A stretch of 64,000 nucleotides of DNA from NCBI GenBank assembly GCA_963931865.1, contig OZ007510.1:12673981-12737980 (forward strand), read 5' to 3'. Under the pieces are notes generated by a model. It had not been told where the DNA came from, did no database searches, and saw only the letters and a program-made list of their open reading frames with translations. This document shows positions 46,931 through 59,085 of the stretch, in pieces. Source of the stretch: Axinella damicornis. Lineage: Eukaryota > Porifera > Demospongiae > Axinellida > Axinellidae. A program made the translations under genes and the position numbers. Every line of letters begins with the position of its first letter. Positions within the stretch are counted from its first letter, which is position 1.

Positions 46931-48133
46931 GCTTAATACTTGTACTGACTCTTAAAGTCCTTTCGCACTGGAGACAGCTAGCTTTGAGTCTTCTGTCTCA
47001 CGAATTTCTGAAAGTGGAAACTTACCAGTGAGTCAGCAGGATCAGATCAAGGGCACATTGAGCCGCCGAAAGGCGGATCAGATTGGTGGAAAGTGACTTA
47101 ATAACTACCCTTTTACAAATAGCTATAAGACTGAACTCTTTGCAGAGCAACAGAATTTTTAGCTACACTCCTGTTTTGCTTTGTATAGCTAGCTACTGTC
47201 CCACCATAGATATACGTCGTGTAGTATATCTATGGTCCCACCAAGTTTGATGTGCCTTGAGGTTTGGCAAAATTGCAAAGGAACCACAGCACCTAGGGCT
47301 ATCAAATTGAATCATAGCTGGAGGAAAGACTGCACTATTTTCTGAACTTTACAGCAAGTCTGGGACCGCAAGTCTGTATCTGCTTCCAGTCAGAAATTAC
47401 AGCTGATTGTTCCCGCTTTACCTTCAGGGTGCACCGGTGACCTTTTCGCTACAGTGGGTGGGAAGTGGTTAAGTCACACTCAATCCATGTATACGATGTC
47501 CATCACTGTACCTCATGACAACTCTGCCACTCCTGTCTGTACTTTGACCCCCATTATAGAAGCTGAGGTGTGTCGTACTAAAACTGCGCATGCGTAGTAG
47601 TCTGGCGCAGCCAGACCCTCGCACCGGAAGGAGCCACAGGACATATCCCATTGCAGCTTATGTCATCCTTATAAGGAAAACGGAAAACAGCCACCATAAT
47701 TATGTTGGTGTGCTGTAGATAGCAGCTTCTATGGCAATCTCGGCAGATGTAACGATGCACCAACAATGCTCTAGTATGTGTTGAAATACTATTGCTATGT
47801 AGGCATAAGTTATATTATACCAGTGATGGAGTGCACGTTGCAATCGATACTGCATATGCTGCAAGTGACAAACGCTGGGGTGAGGAGGCATGCATGGATA
47901 CGAGGCTATGGAAATAAATCATTTCTTTAATAATAAGTAGGTTGTGGTATCGTACCAGCACTAAAATGTCATAATTATGGGCTTAATCAATCTATAGCCT
48001 CGGTCCCACCTCCCACCCAGCTTTTCGTCACTTGCTTAACCGTACAGAAGTTGGGTGGAACCTGGGAACGAGGCTAGGCTAGGCTTAATCCCAACCACTT
48101 TGCATTTCTACAATGGACCCTTGCCCTCTCCAG
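46931..48133. other. Region between exon copies 2B and 2C
   Basis: No gene recognised. It contains partial inverted-repeat ends (near 47590 and 47870) and a short element of about 80 bp ending near 48077 (TAGCCTCGGTCCCACC .. CCTGGGAACGAGGCTA). Confidence 0.5.
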
Positions 48134-49141
48134 GTACCGTCGCTATTGTGGGTTGGGATGGGCAGTTGGAGGACTGATATTCGCACTAATCATCATTGCT
48201 GTTGTCATCATGTCAATCCGCTTCACGGCCGGGGAGCCGGGTGGGCACCGACAACGACTACACACCTGGGGACATGCACACGAATTGTCTCCCAATCTTC
48301 CACCTTCTGCCAAACCATCACACTCCAGGATACCTCATCGACGGCTGCAACACTCTATTTGCTAAGGGAAAAACCGCAGCTCACTGGTCATGATAACTTC
48401 ACAGTTAAAGTCCCATTTTCCATAGACCCTGATGAAAATTATTACAAATTACTATCCTGGATCAAACTTTTCTGTGAGTGCTTGCCTGTCATCGGGCACA
48501 CCAGCTTCATTTTATCTCATCAAAGGGACGGAGAACTTTAACAGCTGGAGTGGTGAAGAAGTAGCCTCTATGCCCTCCACCATTTTGAGATCAACTCCAC
48601 TTGCGGTGAAAGCAAGAGGACTAATTACTCTTCTTCTTTCTCAAGTGAGGATGAGTACTATTTTGTGTTCAACAATCCTTCCTATTCCTCTTTGCCAGTT
48701 GGACTTCATGTGACATATACCTTTAATCGTGTCTTGTATCAACCAGTGAACATTGCTGGCTCATGTCAAGCCGGGGGATCAGATTTGTTTGCTCCGTCAT
48801 CCTGCTCACTCAACATTCCCTACCAGTCCAGCTACACTGCTCTGATTGTCGTTGACTCAACCCCATACCCAGATGACGAAACTGAAGACATATCCATTGC
48901 TACCTCCCTTGGAGCCCGAGTGTGGGTCTATGTCCTGATCGGTGTGGTACCAACCCTCTTCCTCTTCGGGATTCTGCTGGCCTGTGTCTTGGTCAAAAAG
49001 TACCGTCAGAAAGTGCTCAACAATCCATCCACCAATGTGGGCAGTGGAAATGAAGTATCTGCCCGTAGAGCTCGTCCCTACGATTGAGGGTATGGAACTA
49101 TATACTCAACATACTCCACAGCTGTCATTGTCAAGCAGTGA
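48134..49141 (+). pseudogene. Third, frameshifted copy of the membrane-protein last exon (2C)
   Basis: Starts at the same CAG|GTACCGTCGC acceptor as exons 2A and 2B and follows them to the stop region. Matching peptide is spread over at least three frames: GLIFALIIIAVVIMSIR, then RIVSQSSTFCQTITL and LYLLREKPQLTGHDNF, then FSVSACLSSGTPASFYL, then YTFNRVLYQPVN and SCSLNIPYQSSYTALIV, with the second membrane segment near 48920-48995. At least four frame changes break it and the PPAY tail is shifted, so it is unlikely to make a full protein. It is far more diverged than 2A is from 2B, so it is the older duplicate. Confidence 0.8.
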
Positions 49142-49395
49142 AAGGAAATTCCTCTATATATCCCTAGCTTACCAACTGTAGTTAGAATATAGTGTGGTGA
49201 ACGTAATAATGCAAGTATTCACAGGATACCAGCAATGCTACACTATCCAACAGTTACTCTTTTGTACATATGTACATGAAGAATCATACAAATTGATATA
49301 ATATTATTATGCTTTTGTATCCTAACGTACAAAGTTGCAAGTACACACAAGTCTCTGCTCATTATAAAACAATGCTAGAAACAAACAACTGTGAT

Positions 49396-52300
49396 TCATA
49401 ACTTTGCACTGTCAGTACCAGTATCTTCTGCAGTACTACTGGTAGCCTCCCGTGTGCCGTCTTCCCCTCCCTCCCCTTCTCCCTCTGTCAGATTGACATT
49501 GGTTCCAAAGATGATGTGCTCCGAGTGTCCATCTCCACCATCCAGGTTGGGGACGTGCTGCTGATAAGCAGGGTCTGGGGAGGGAGGGAGGTGTATTATA
49601 GTCCTATTAATGCTCTCATTGCAAGAGTAGACAGAAGCTGCTGCTGCACTTCAACTAAAACCAACCACTCGTGCAGTTGGTGTCCTACACAAGTTGTGAT
49701 CACCCATTCCCATGCAGACCATCTCCATCCCAAATTTCTCGTCATTAATTTTGCTGGTCAAACAAAGGAAGTGGGGACAGCCCAGGATATATGCCCATCC
49801 TGATATCAGTATTGTCATCATGGGAAGGATGATACATAAAGGCACCACTAAGTTTAGAGCTGAATAAACCATATTGAGCAGGAGGAACTTGAAAAGTAAT
49901 TACACAAATTTAAGGACTGTAGCGATCACTCTTAAGTTTTAGAATACACAAGTGACTTTCCAACTGTCTGCAAATGTAATGGAGTTGACATTTTTAGTTC
50001 CTGCACATGCACAAAGTGGTCTGTTTTCTCAGATCCTAATCGCATACTGTTTCCATGGCAACAGCTCGTATCCTATCTCATAACATACATAGAGAACATG
50101 TCAGCATCCTAACCTTTCAGGAGATGTCTTCTGAAGAAGGCGTGGCAAATCTCCTGGTTTATGGTATGTGCAGTATTGGCATCCAGTCTGGACTGTGCCC
50201 AGCGAAGAGTGAAGGAAGGAATCACAAAGCTGATATCACACTGGTTGAAATGGTTGGTGTCCCTGAGTGGGTGAGTACTCCATTTCAGTCTCATGTTGCA
50301 TCATTGACTTCAGAGTATAGTTGTACAAATTCCACCAATCGGATTAGTCACTGTGAGGTCTCTAAATCCCATAGAAAACCTCGTACAGGGTTTTCTATTG
50401 AAGACCCCAGCATACACAATTATTGTTTACTGCCAACTTTTGAAATCTATGGCAACTACATATAGCTGCTTTAGAATTATAGGCAGTGCACACGTCTGTG
50501 TACTTCTCTGTGAACGATTTTGTTGGAAGTACAAACGGCTACAGGAGAGCTTGAAGGAGGAGCTAAGTGGTCAATGACGGCACTGGTGGGGTGGAGCCAA
50601 GTTTATGGGCAGAGGCATGACTGCTCGCGCACGCAAGTCACTCGTGCGCCTTGTAGTCAGCACTAGTATCTGCCTTGTCGTACTCGCGGCCAGTCTGTTA
50701 TTTCGTCGAAAAGGACCTCTGACTCGTAGGATATTTCACTGAAAACTGAAGCGCTAGTGTAGTTACCGTTGCTATACTCTAAATCGGTTAGACCTTGAGT
50801 CCAATGGGATCTACATTGTAGAAACCCTTGGGCCCTTAGTAGCGCCCTCGCTGCGCTCGGGATGCTACAGCCCAGGGCCCTCGGGTTTCTAAATCGCATA
50901 GATCCCTTAGTCTCAGTGTCTAACCTATGTAGATTATTTACCATCTGTCTGCCTACTGCTACGTAACTGGCATTATATTATACCTAACCAATCAGGTTAC
51001 AGTATTTGTGGGAAATAACGGGTCATATATCCCGCTGCCAGCTGCGCGCATACTGTGAGCGATCGTGTGCACGAGAAAGCGAAGAGCTAGCTTTGCAAGG
51101 ATGCCTTGCCACTGATTGGTGAGTGTCTACACCATAGTATCTATGTCTACACAGCTTAGAATAGCCTAAGTAGTTAGTTGTATCCCTGCCCAGCGGGGTA
51201 AGACCCGTTACACCCCTTGGGAAAGGCCAGTGCTTTCGTTACACTTCGGAAGTGCCTCGGGCTTCGCCCTCAGCACTTCCTCGGCTCCACTCAAGCACTG
51301 ACCTTTTCCGCGGGATATAACGGGTCTTATATCCCGCTCGGCAGGGATATAACCTACACTTAGACTGTGGTATGCAAATTGATTTATAATGAGGTCTCCA
51401 AAATCCAATATAAACACTCATCAAATATTCATATTTCATAGAGAGAAACTGAAAGATATAACCCATAGTCTGAGCTGGTTATTGCACTCAAGCCATTTAG
51501 AGACCTTTGGGATGCACCTATAATCACCTCGGGCTCCACCTTATCCCTCAGGTCACTAAAACAGCTAAGAGACCTGCAATACTTAGCCCATCACTGGCAT
51601 TACTGTCATGTGATCATCCGACCTACCTGAGTGTGAGCACCCGACAACTGGACATCCCGTTCTCGTCCGGTGGCTTTGAGAGTTTCATCATCCGCTGAAC
51701 GTTCTCTACCCACTGGAAGTCGTAGCTGTTGATGAACAGCAGAGGTTGTTGGATCCCCACTTCGTACAGGTCACGGTGGATAGGCACCATCCAGCAGTCC
51801 ATGGCTATGCCACATCTGAGCATGGGTGGGTGGGAGCGAGTATGCAAGTGACTTGTGGCCAAGTGGTTAAAGCATTTGACTGTGGACCAAAAGTACCGGG
51901 TTCAAATCCCACCTGTTGCTTTACAGATAAAGTGACTTTCTTTACCCCTCCTCCCCTTGGGAGACCAGCCTTAGGCTATATAAAAGGGTTTGGAGGTAAA
52001 AGTTAAACACCTTAACTTATGTCATAGGGTGTACATAAGGGTTGTTCGAAAACTAATACATACATTAATTTTTGTCTCGGCACCGAAGTGCCGAGACACA
52101 GTGCTGGATGCGTAGGTACGTACGTAAGTACGTACGTACGTGGTACGTCGCTTTTCGCAATGCGCCCGCGCAAGTGCTGCAAACGTATTCATAGCCTGCA
52201 AGTAGATCTTCAAAAGTGATTATGGGTTTGCATGGCTGCTCATGAATCCTCTTATCAAGACGTAGCTATAGTACTTAATTCAGGACAATGAATACTCACT

Positions 52301-54420
52301 CATCCAGTGTGCTGCACTCAGCCATCCCAAGTGCATACTAACTCACTCAGCTAGCTAGCTATATAGATAAGTGCTGAAAGAATTGGCCAAGGTGTTGACT
52401 AAACATCAAGCCCAGACACGACCATACTGCTTTCACCCTTTGGGTGAACATTCCTGACCCACCCCTTGCTCACACAGAAGGATATTGACGCTCACTTAAG
52501 CTGAAAGTCTCGTAGCTAACAGGTTTTGCAGGCATAATAAAGGGTTAAGCAGCTGCCATGTCCTCTGCGTGATTCTAGCTGATACCAAGTCGTGCCGAGA
52601 CACATCAAGTCTTTTAAAGACTCACTTGTTAGGTAATTATTACACTCCTGGTATAGGAAATAAAGTGCCGCGTAATGTAATGTAATCTAAACTAAATAAT
52701 AAACGTTTGACTACTTCCGAATGGCCTACAAAGATTCTGACTACACCGTCGTGATCGCTATGATGCAGTGACACAAAATCAAAATAATCGTGCTGAAACT
52801 CACCTTGGTGGTGGAGATATGAGCGCTTTTGTCTCGCCGTTGGCCGCCATTGCTCGAGCGCTCCATCGACTTCCGGTGGCAGTACCGTTCTTAGGAAAGG
52901 CACACGAAGATTCTGACCTCACGGCCGTGATCGCTGTCGTTCACTGACGCTTACATGCCGAAACTCACCGTGCTCGCTAAGTTGTGAGTGCTGTACTAAC
53001 GTGTTGTCTTCCCAATTTGGTCGCCATTGCTCGCGATCGACTGAGCGTGGTTGCCACGTGGCATGTGCGTTAATTGGAACGAATTGCAATAATTAGCTTG
53101 CGCTACCGCGAGTTGCAACTGGGTTTGCAACGCGGCTACCAGGAGTGCGGTTGCCCCTCGAAACTAAACTAAAATTATAACTCTAATATTGAAAATCATC
53201 TGGTTAACTAAAATGCATCATATACTTCGTATTTGCCCATAGCAACCAAAACCGTTAGCCATTCAGTCAGAACAACTTTGCACAGAGATGAGCGCGCTTT
53301 ACAGCAGCCGGTCACACCATCTGCTACCTGACAACTCCACTTACTCGTGCATCGTGTTTGGGACAGTGACTCAGAACTGGAACCAGACTATGAGATTGTG
53401 CCAAATACGTCCTGCCCCATAACAACTTATGGGGGCATTTAATTTTTGGCAGACATAGATGACCCAAGTCCAGCTCCACTTTCACGCTACCTGTACGTGT
53501 ACACGTCTGGCCCCAGCGCGCAAGTTGCTTGTGCGCTATACAGATAACCGCATGTGGTCAATGATGCTAAATGTAAGGCAAATAATAGTATTTCCTAATA
53601 GACACGGAGTGCAATATCCACCTGTATTGCACTCCCTGTATTGCATGTCGTCAAGGCGTGACTGAACGGGCGGTGCTGATTGGTCACTTCCGGCTTTGCG
53701 TACGTAGCAACCACACACAAAAATGGTGCAGTGAGACAGCTCTTGACTGTCTATCAGCAAGTTTCCACTACCAAGGCATTTGCCCATTGCTAGAAATTGA
53801 GCGTAAGAGCAGAGGTGGGTTGTTGCCTGTAAACATGGCTACTGAGCTTCTTGCCACTTTACCATGCCGCTTGCACGACTAGTTTTATTATGATAAATGT
53901 ATCATTACACTCTTGGTTCAGCTCGAGAAAATACCTACCATATTACACTCCCTGGAATGCAATAATATATATTCTGATTGGTCAATTGAAAGCTAGGGTT
54001 AATTACCCCCTATAGACATCCTTGCGCTTCACGTGCGGGTGTCTACATAGTTTCCGCAGGGCTCTAAATCCTGTAGACCCCTCAGGTTTTAAAATGCTTC
54101 TTTAGTAAGTTACCCCTTTTGAGGTTTAGGAATTTACTAAAGTAGTCTCAATACTCCTAACGTTGTACTAAAAGTAGAGGTGCTCAGCAGAGCACGTCCC
54201 CTGTGCGCTATTTTGACATCAGGCCTACTGCTGACTTTTGTCTCAGCACACCGAAGTGCCGAGACACGGTGCTGGATGCGTAGGTACGTACGTGGTACGT
54301 ATGTCGCTTTTCGCAATGCGCCCACGCTAGTGCTGCTCTACACTTGATTTTCAGGTAAGGAATGTAATCGCTTACGCAGTTATGCTGACTATGTACATAC
54401 ACATAGGCGACGGAAGCTAG

Positions 54421-54455
<35 letters not shown>

Positions 54456-57400
54456 GGTGGGGGCACAGGATCACAGGACTGCCATCTATGCTGGGGTGTC
54501 AAACGTATTTATAGCCTGCAAGTAGACCGTCAAAAGTGATTATGGATTTGCATGGCTGCTCATGAATCCTCTTACCAAGACTGCTGCTGCACTCAAGTGA
54601 TATATATGCATATATTACTAACTCACTCGATCAGCTCTAGCTAGCTAGATAGATAAGTGCTGAAAGAATTGGCCAAGGTGTTGTCTAGGTCCATTTATGT
54701 GAATTAAAACGGCCCACCTGGCAGACTAAACATCAAGCCCAGACACGACCATACTGCTTTCACCCTTTGGGTGAACATTCCCACCTCACCCTGACCCACC
54801 CCTTGCTCATACAGAACCTCCAAGGATATTGACGCTCACTTAAGCTGAAAGTCACATAGCTAACAGGTTTTGAAGTCATAAAGGGTTAAACAGCTGCCAT
54901 GTCCTCTGCATGATTCTAGCTGATAGCATGCAAGTCGTGCCGAGACACATCAAGGCTTTTAAAGACTCGATCACTTGTTAATACAGCATGCATGACAGGC
55001 CTACCGATTTTCGATGTCAGCATGTAATGTGCAGAATGGGATACCATAAGTTGTGGCAGTAATGTTAGAAACAGGGTGTGGTCAAGTTGTATAAAATAGA
55101 TTCACGCAGCTTTTCGCAACCTCTCGAGTGGATCTCTGGTCTGTGAGTTATGCAGATGCTAGTATTTTCTGAATTCTGACACTTCTGTCCTGAACTAAGC
55201 CTTCAACAAGGCCCTCACTGCTCAAACTGCTGATATTTGTGTGCTCCACAGACTGACAGACAGATAGACACTGTCACAGACACAAACAGATCACTTAACC
55301 CTGGCTGCATGCATGTGCACCAGTAACAACACTAGTGGGATGCTATTTTGTCAGCTGTTGTGTCAGTGAACAAGACCACTGGGCTGCACTGCTTGGCTCT
55401 GTATAAACATTGCAGTCAAATGGACAACAGTGTGGGCAACAGTGTGTAGCAGTTCGGTTGCTGCCATAGCAGGCACTCTTTTCAATCACAGCTGTATTTC
55501 TTGACAGTCGGTATATACGTAGTGGGATATAACATAAACTGACCAGTCTCCTGTGATTCCTTGATTTAGCAACCCTTCCATTGCAGAAGCTACGGCTAAT
55601 ATAGACACTGTCCGAGCGTGTATTGTTGAACTTCCTTCCTTGGGAGGCTTGTTTACACAAACCTGAAGGTCACCTGCCTTAAGTAGTTCAGAAGTACAAG
55701 CCAGAATGCTTCGCACTTTTTGGCCATGCTTGATTGACGTCGTTCTCATTATAGCATGCACGAGTGACCAGATTAGCCTCGTTCCCAGGCCGTCTGCCAG
55801 TCGCGCACGCACCGCATACGTGACCTTTGAACCCTTGTCAGATAGCTGGCAGAAGGCCTGGTACCACTCCTACGTCATTTACAAGTTAAGTGGACACGGT
55901 TATGAAGCAACTCGACTACACGTATGCTTTCGAGTTTATATTGATACCACGAAGACAGCAACTTGATGCCAACTCAGCGCAACGGAAATACAGCATGCAC
56001 TAACGTTTGACTACTCAGGCGTAAGTCTTACTGTATGTAAGCTATTGTAGTTACCTAGGCTACTACAACCGTACAACAAGGAGTTCCATACCTGACGCCT
56101 GCAGTGGTCCACCACGGTAGCGTAAAAAAGCCAACAATAACTCGCTAGGAAACCTGCCGTTAGCCCGTGAACTTCTGGCACGCCGCCATTTTACATGAAA
56201 CCGTGTCCACTTAACTTGTAAATGACGTAGGAGTGGTACCAGGCCTTCTGCCAGCTATCTGACAAGGGTTCAAAGGTCACGTATGCGGTGCGTGCGCGAC
56301 TGGCAGACGGCCTGGGAACGAGGCTATGACCAGATCACATCTGCCTAAAGCTATGACATCCACTGCAGCAGGAGAGCTAGAGCCTTCTCCTGGCTGCAGA
56401 CTTTACAAGGCACACAAACCAAGAGTAGTGTTTCATTTCCCTAATAGAAACCTGGCAGATTCCGCGGTGCTAAAAAAATTTGTACTATATTCACCAGACC
56501 CTCCTTCCGTGCGTATGAGGGTCTGGGAACGAGACTAGCTATAGCAGGAGCGCATAATGAGGTAGAGAGCGGAAGGAAGGGAGGAGCGTGAAACAAAAAC
56601 ACAAAAGATTAAAAATTGAAAACGTTCCCAAGGTAGTCCTGTTACTATTTTTAGCATGCACGTGTATTGTTGTTTTTCATTGACTGACTACATAATACAG
56701 CGACGGGCCAAATCTCGATGGGAGAGAGAGAAGATAGTGTCCGTAAGTGTTGCGGGATGTTTCCCAGCAGTCATGAACTCAGAAGGGGCGGACTAGTCGA
56801 GACACCCACTTGGCTGTGTGAAGCGGCTCGATCGACTGCATCATCATACAGCACTTTCTCGAGGCCTGTCACTACCAGTATGTCATTCCCTTGCCTCGCT
56901 ACCATTGGAGTCCTGATACTGGCCTTTTCTCTGTGTTCTAGTAGTCATCCTTTGAAGTTTCCGTATGCATGCGAGCTAAAAATAGTAACGGGACTACCGT
57001 GGGTAAGTTTTCAATCTTTTGCATGGTCGTTTCACGCTCCTCCCTTTCTTCCGCTCTCTACCTCATTATGCGTTCCTGGCTATAGCCATGATCATTATGT
57101 TAGTTACACACCAGAAGTGCATTTCACTGTTGTCGCCACAGCAAGTCCCCTTGCCTTAACATAACAGGTGCTTATCTTTTACAGTTGACAGACATACACA
57201 CATATGCATACACATGTACGCACACATGCTCACTTGAATCTGGGGTCTTCACTGAGAGTCTGGATTGTGGTAGCTCCCCCAAATGAATGGCCCATCACAG
57301 CTACCAGTCCCAAGTCCATGCTACCCTGCAGTACAAATGTTCCAATTCAAACACTAGCCACTTAGTGAGTCGGTTGATCAGTGGTCTACCACTGCTAATG

Positions 57401-58758
57401 GCTCACCTGGAATTGCTTGAAGTTGAAGTTCCCCTCCATCATATTGTGAACAGCTGCTCCCTCATTCAACAGTGTCAGCAGGTCTAGTGACTTCTTCACA
57501 TCCACAGAACGTTGGCGTACCTGGTGGAGGGAGAGATGGAGGGAGGGAGGGAGGGAGGGAGGGAGGGAGAGGGAGGGAGGGAGGGAGGGAGAGGGAGGGA
57601 GGGAGGGAGGGAGGGAGGGAGGGAGGGAGGGAGGGAGGGAGGGAGGGAGGGAGGGAGGGAGGGAGAGAGGGAGGGAGGGAGGGAGGGAGGGAGGGAGGGA
57701 GGGAGGGAGGGAGGGAGGGAGGGAGGGAGGGGAGGGAGGGAGGGGGAGGGACATGGATACCACATGTCAGCCAGTACAGAGGTCCAGCTGGGTCTGGATA
57801 CCTGCCTGTTCCTGAGAGGGAACTCTTCCTCTGTCTCTGGGCAGCGGTAGAACTCTAGCCAGTCATCTTGGTACCGCACCTCCTCACCCTCCCTACTGGC
57901 TGCCTGTGGGACTCTCCTCATGGAAATGCATGCAGAGCGATCCCTGTGAAAAGAGTGCAGTGGTCAATTTTTCACCGATACAAAACTTCCATGACATAGT
58001 TACCATGGAGCATGCAACAGGTCAGGGATGCCAGGACTATGACAGAGTGAGCTCATGAACTACATGTGGGAATGCGGGAAACTTGACCCACCCCCAGCCC
58101 CATCCGGTATGCAAGTGACAAGGGTTTAGTGACTTCTGTGAGTTGCGAGGCCCACCTGTGTTCAACCGAAGCCACAACATAGCCGTGTGATGCAAGGTCA
58201 CAGCAGATACCACAGTAAGTGGTTCGCATGGCACCAAGACCGTGGGAGAAAATGATCACAGGCAGCGGTCCATCCTGATTGGTTGGCTGGTCATTAACCT
58301 CCTCATCCCTTGCTTCAGCTCCAGGGGAATCCCCTTCACTAGGTGGGCTGTGGCTATCAGTTGGTGCAATGATTCCAAATGGAACACTGTCCAGGGCAGG
58401 GACTCGTGGGCCTGCAAGGTCAAAAGAAAATATCCGGCTTGTACGGTTAGCATCTTGAAAACGACCATGACAACTTACAGTTAACAACGTCAGTGACGGT
58501 TGCAATCAATCCAGATGCCGTAGTCTTCGAGTAGTCCAGGTACGCCTTGGTGTATCGCTTGTGGGGCCTCCACTTTGCGTACTGGCCGACGGCATCAGCA
58601 GCTGCTGGGTAGAACAGCCTCAACAGCAGGCCGTCCTCTTCCCCTTCCAGCTTGTGCATGAGGTCCACGCACCCTATCTTGCGTGGCCCAGAGGGAGCTG
58701 GGATCCCCAACCCCTTCAGCAATCCGCTCAGCTTCCAGCCCTCTACACGTACTGCCAT
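49396..58758 (-). CDS. PAFAH2: Platelet-activating factor acetylhydrolase 2-like phospholipase
   Basis: Serine esterase that removes short or oxidised sn-2 acyl chains from PAF-like phospholipids (family knowledge). Exons on the - strand: 58758-58479, 58411-58156, 57943-57802, 57520-57407, 57325-57234, 51815-51627, 50262-50114, 49574-49396. Phases agree; 466 aa (human PAFAH2 392, PLA2G7 441). Blocks: [17 protein letters not shown] (oxyanion region), [20 protein letters not shown] with nucleophile Ser278, [10 protein letters not shown] with Asp301, and His362 in RDTNHFNQ, which aligns with the usual GSVH motif. No signal peptide is visible, so it is intracellular like PAFAH2. The C-terminal tail after FGTNVN is acidic and Ser/Thr-rich. 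Intron 5 is 5.4 kb of repeats; intron 3 is almost wholly (GGGA)n. Confidence 0.92.
50735..50945. mobile_element. Foldback element in the last kilobases of PAFAH2
   Basis: Arms TTAGAC..ATGGGATCTACATTGTAGAAACCCTTGGGCCC and GGGCCCTCGGGTTTCTAAAT..ATAGATCCC..GTCTAA pair around a GCCCTCGCTGCGCTCGGG loop. It lies in the intron between exons 50114-50262 and 51627-51815. Confidence 0.6.
51178..51357. mobile_element. About 180-bp foldback element
   Basis: Left GTTGTATCCCTGCCCAGCGG then GGTAAGACCCGTTA; right TAACGGGTCTTATATCCCGC then TCGGCAGGGATATAAC. The centre is GGGCTTCGCCC. Same style as the foldbacks at 6189-6341 and 50735-50945. Confidence 0.65.
51858..52005 (+). mobile_element. tRNA-derived SINE with LINE-like 3' tail
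   Basis: Head GTGGCCAAGTGGTTAAAGC (A box) and GGGTTCAAATCCC (B box) at tRNA spacing. The sequence is tRNA-Ser/Leu-like but has no variable arm, and CCA or a terminator does not follow. The 3' part CTCCCCTTGGGAGACCAGCC, AAGGGTTT and TAAAAGTTAAA resembles the 3' end of the LINE at 61390-61447. On this evidence it is a SINE and not a working tRNA gene. Lies in PAFAH2 intron 5. Confidence 0.65.
52073..52602. mobile_element. 530-bp element with TGTCTCGGCAC inverted ends, copy 1
   Basis: Starts TGTCTCGGCACCGAAGTGCC and ends GTGCCGAGACA. It includes tandem GTACGTAC units, TCGCTTTTCGCAATGCGCC, and an AAGCCCAGACACGACCATAC block shared with the element at 8630-9053. A second copy is at 54239-54947. 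Confidence 0.7.
52603..54238. other. PAFAH2 intron 5 between the two TGTCTCGGCAC elements
   Basis: No exon recognised. 52730-53060 carries an imperfect direct repeat (GACTACACCGTCGTGATCGC and GACCTCACGGCCGTGATCGC), suggesting another repeat family. The gene's coding exons resume on either side in matching phase. Confidence 0.45.
54239..54947. mobile_element. TGTCTC-type element, copy 2, with a 164-bp internal insertion
   Basis: Matches copy 1 along its length except for about 54337-54500, which interrupts it. The insert contains a stretch near 54354-54400 also found at 16655-16704 and a 31-base G run (54422-54452). Other differences are small. Confidence 0.7.
54422..54452. repeat. Poly-G tract (G31)
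   Basis: Uninterrupted run of 31 G inside the insertion in the second TGTCTC-type element. Confidence 0.95.
55774..56326. mobile_element. 553-bp long-arm inverted-repeat element with 9-bp target-site duplication
   Basis: Arms of about 145 bp are almost exact complements, from TAGCCTCGTTCCCAGGCC through GTGACCTTTGAACCC to CACTCCTACGTCATTTACAA. Flanked by TGACCAGAT (55765-55773 and 56327-56335). The centre has no open frame of note. Lies in PAFAH2 intron 5. Confidence 0.9.
56336..57233. other. 3' end of PAFAH2 intron 5 (gene runs on the - strand)
   Basis: Contains a one-sided GGTCTGGGAACGAGACTA end near 56518 and an inverted pair of GCGGAAGGAAGGGAGGAGCG-like sequence (56567 and about 57040). 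An open frame at 56718-57164 (+) has no recognisable family. Confidence 0.45.
57531..57750. repeat. (GGGA)n microsatellite filling PAFAH2 intron 3
   Basis: About 55 GGGA units with few interruptions occupy some 220 of the 281 bp between exons 57407-57520 and 57802-57943. On the gene strand it is a (TCCC)n pyrimidine tract ending just before the acceptor. Confidence 0.95.
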
Positions 58759-59085
58759 GCCTACGCGCACACAATTAAGAATAATCTAATCAGGCTTTGA
58801 CTACAAATGGGTGGGGCTCCTTACCTCCATCAAGGTGTGTCCATGTATATGCGTATATTCATACACATTATGGTTCATGTATTACACCACACTAGCAATT
58901 TTCAGCCATGCCCTCTTCTTCTTGTTGTATATAATATACTCCATCCTATTCCCATTTAATTAACACTCCAATATTTACACTCCTGGTATAGGGGAAAAAT
59001 TGAGCTGCGCCTGGGAATGAGGCTATAAACTCCAACGTACCATACTGGGTAAAAGGTTGTACAAAAATAAAGTATGTTGAGCCTG

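Noticed and set aside
51858..51935. Functional tRNA gene
   Set aside because: A and B boxes are good, but the acceptor stem does not pair convincingly, no pol III terminator follows closely, and the sequence continues into a LINE-like tail. It is a SINE.
52082..52145. GTAC-rich stretch as a regulatory or satellite array
   Set aside because: It is an internal part of the TGTCTC-ended element and occurs at the same place in its second copy.
57472..57921. Long Gly/Arg/Glu and Ser/Pro frames around the GGGA repeat
   Set aside because: Products of the microsatellite. Only the 57802-57943 and 57407-57520 portions on the - strand match PAFAH2.
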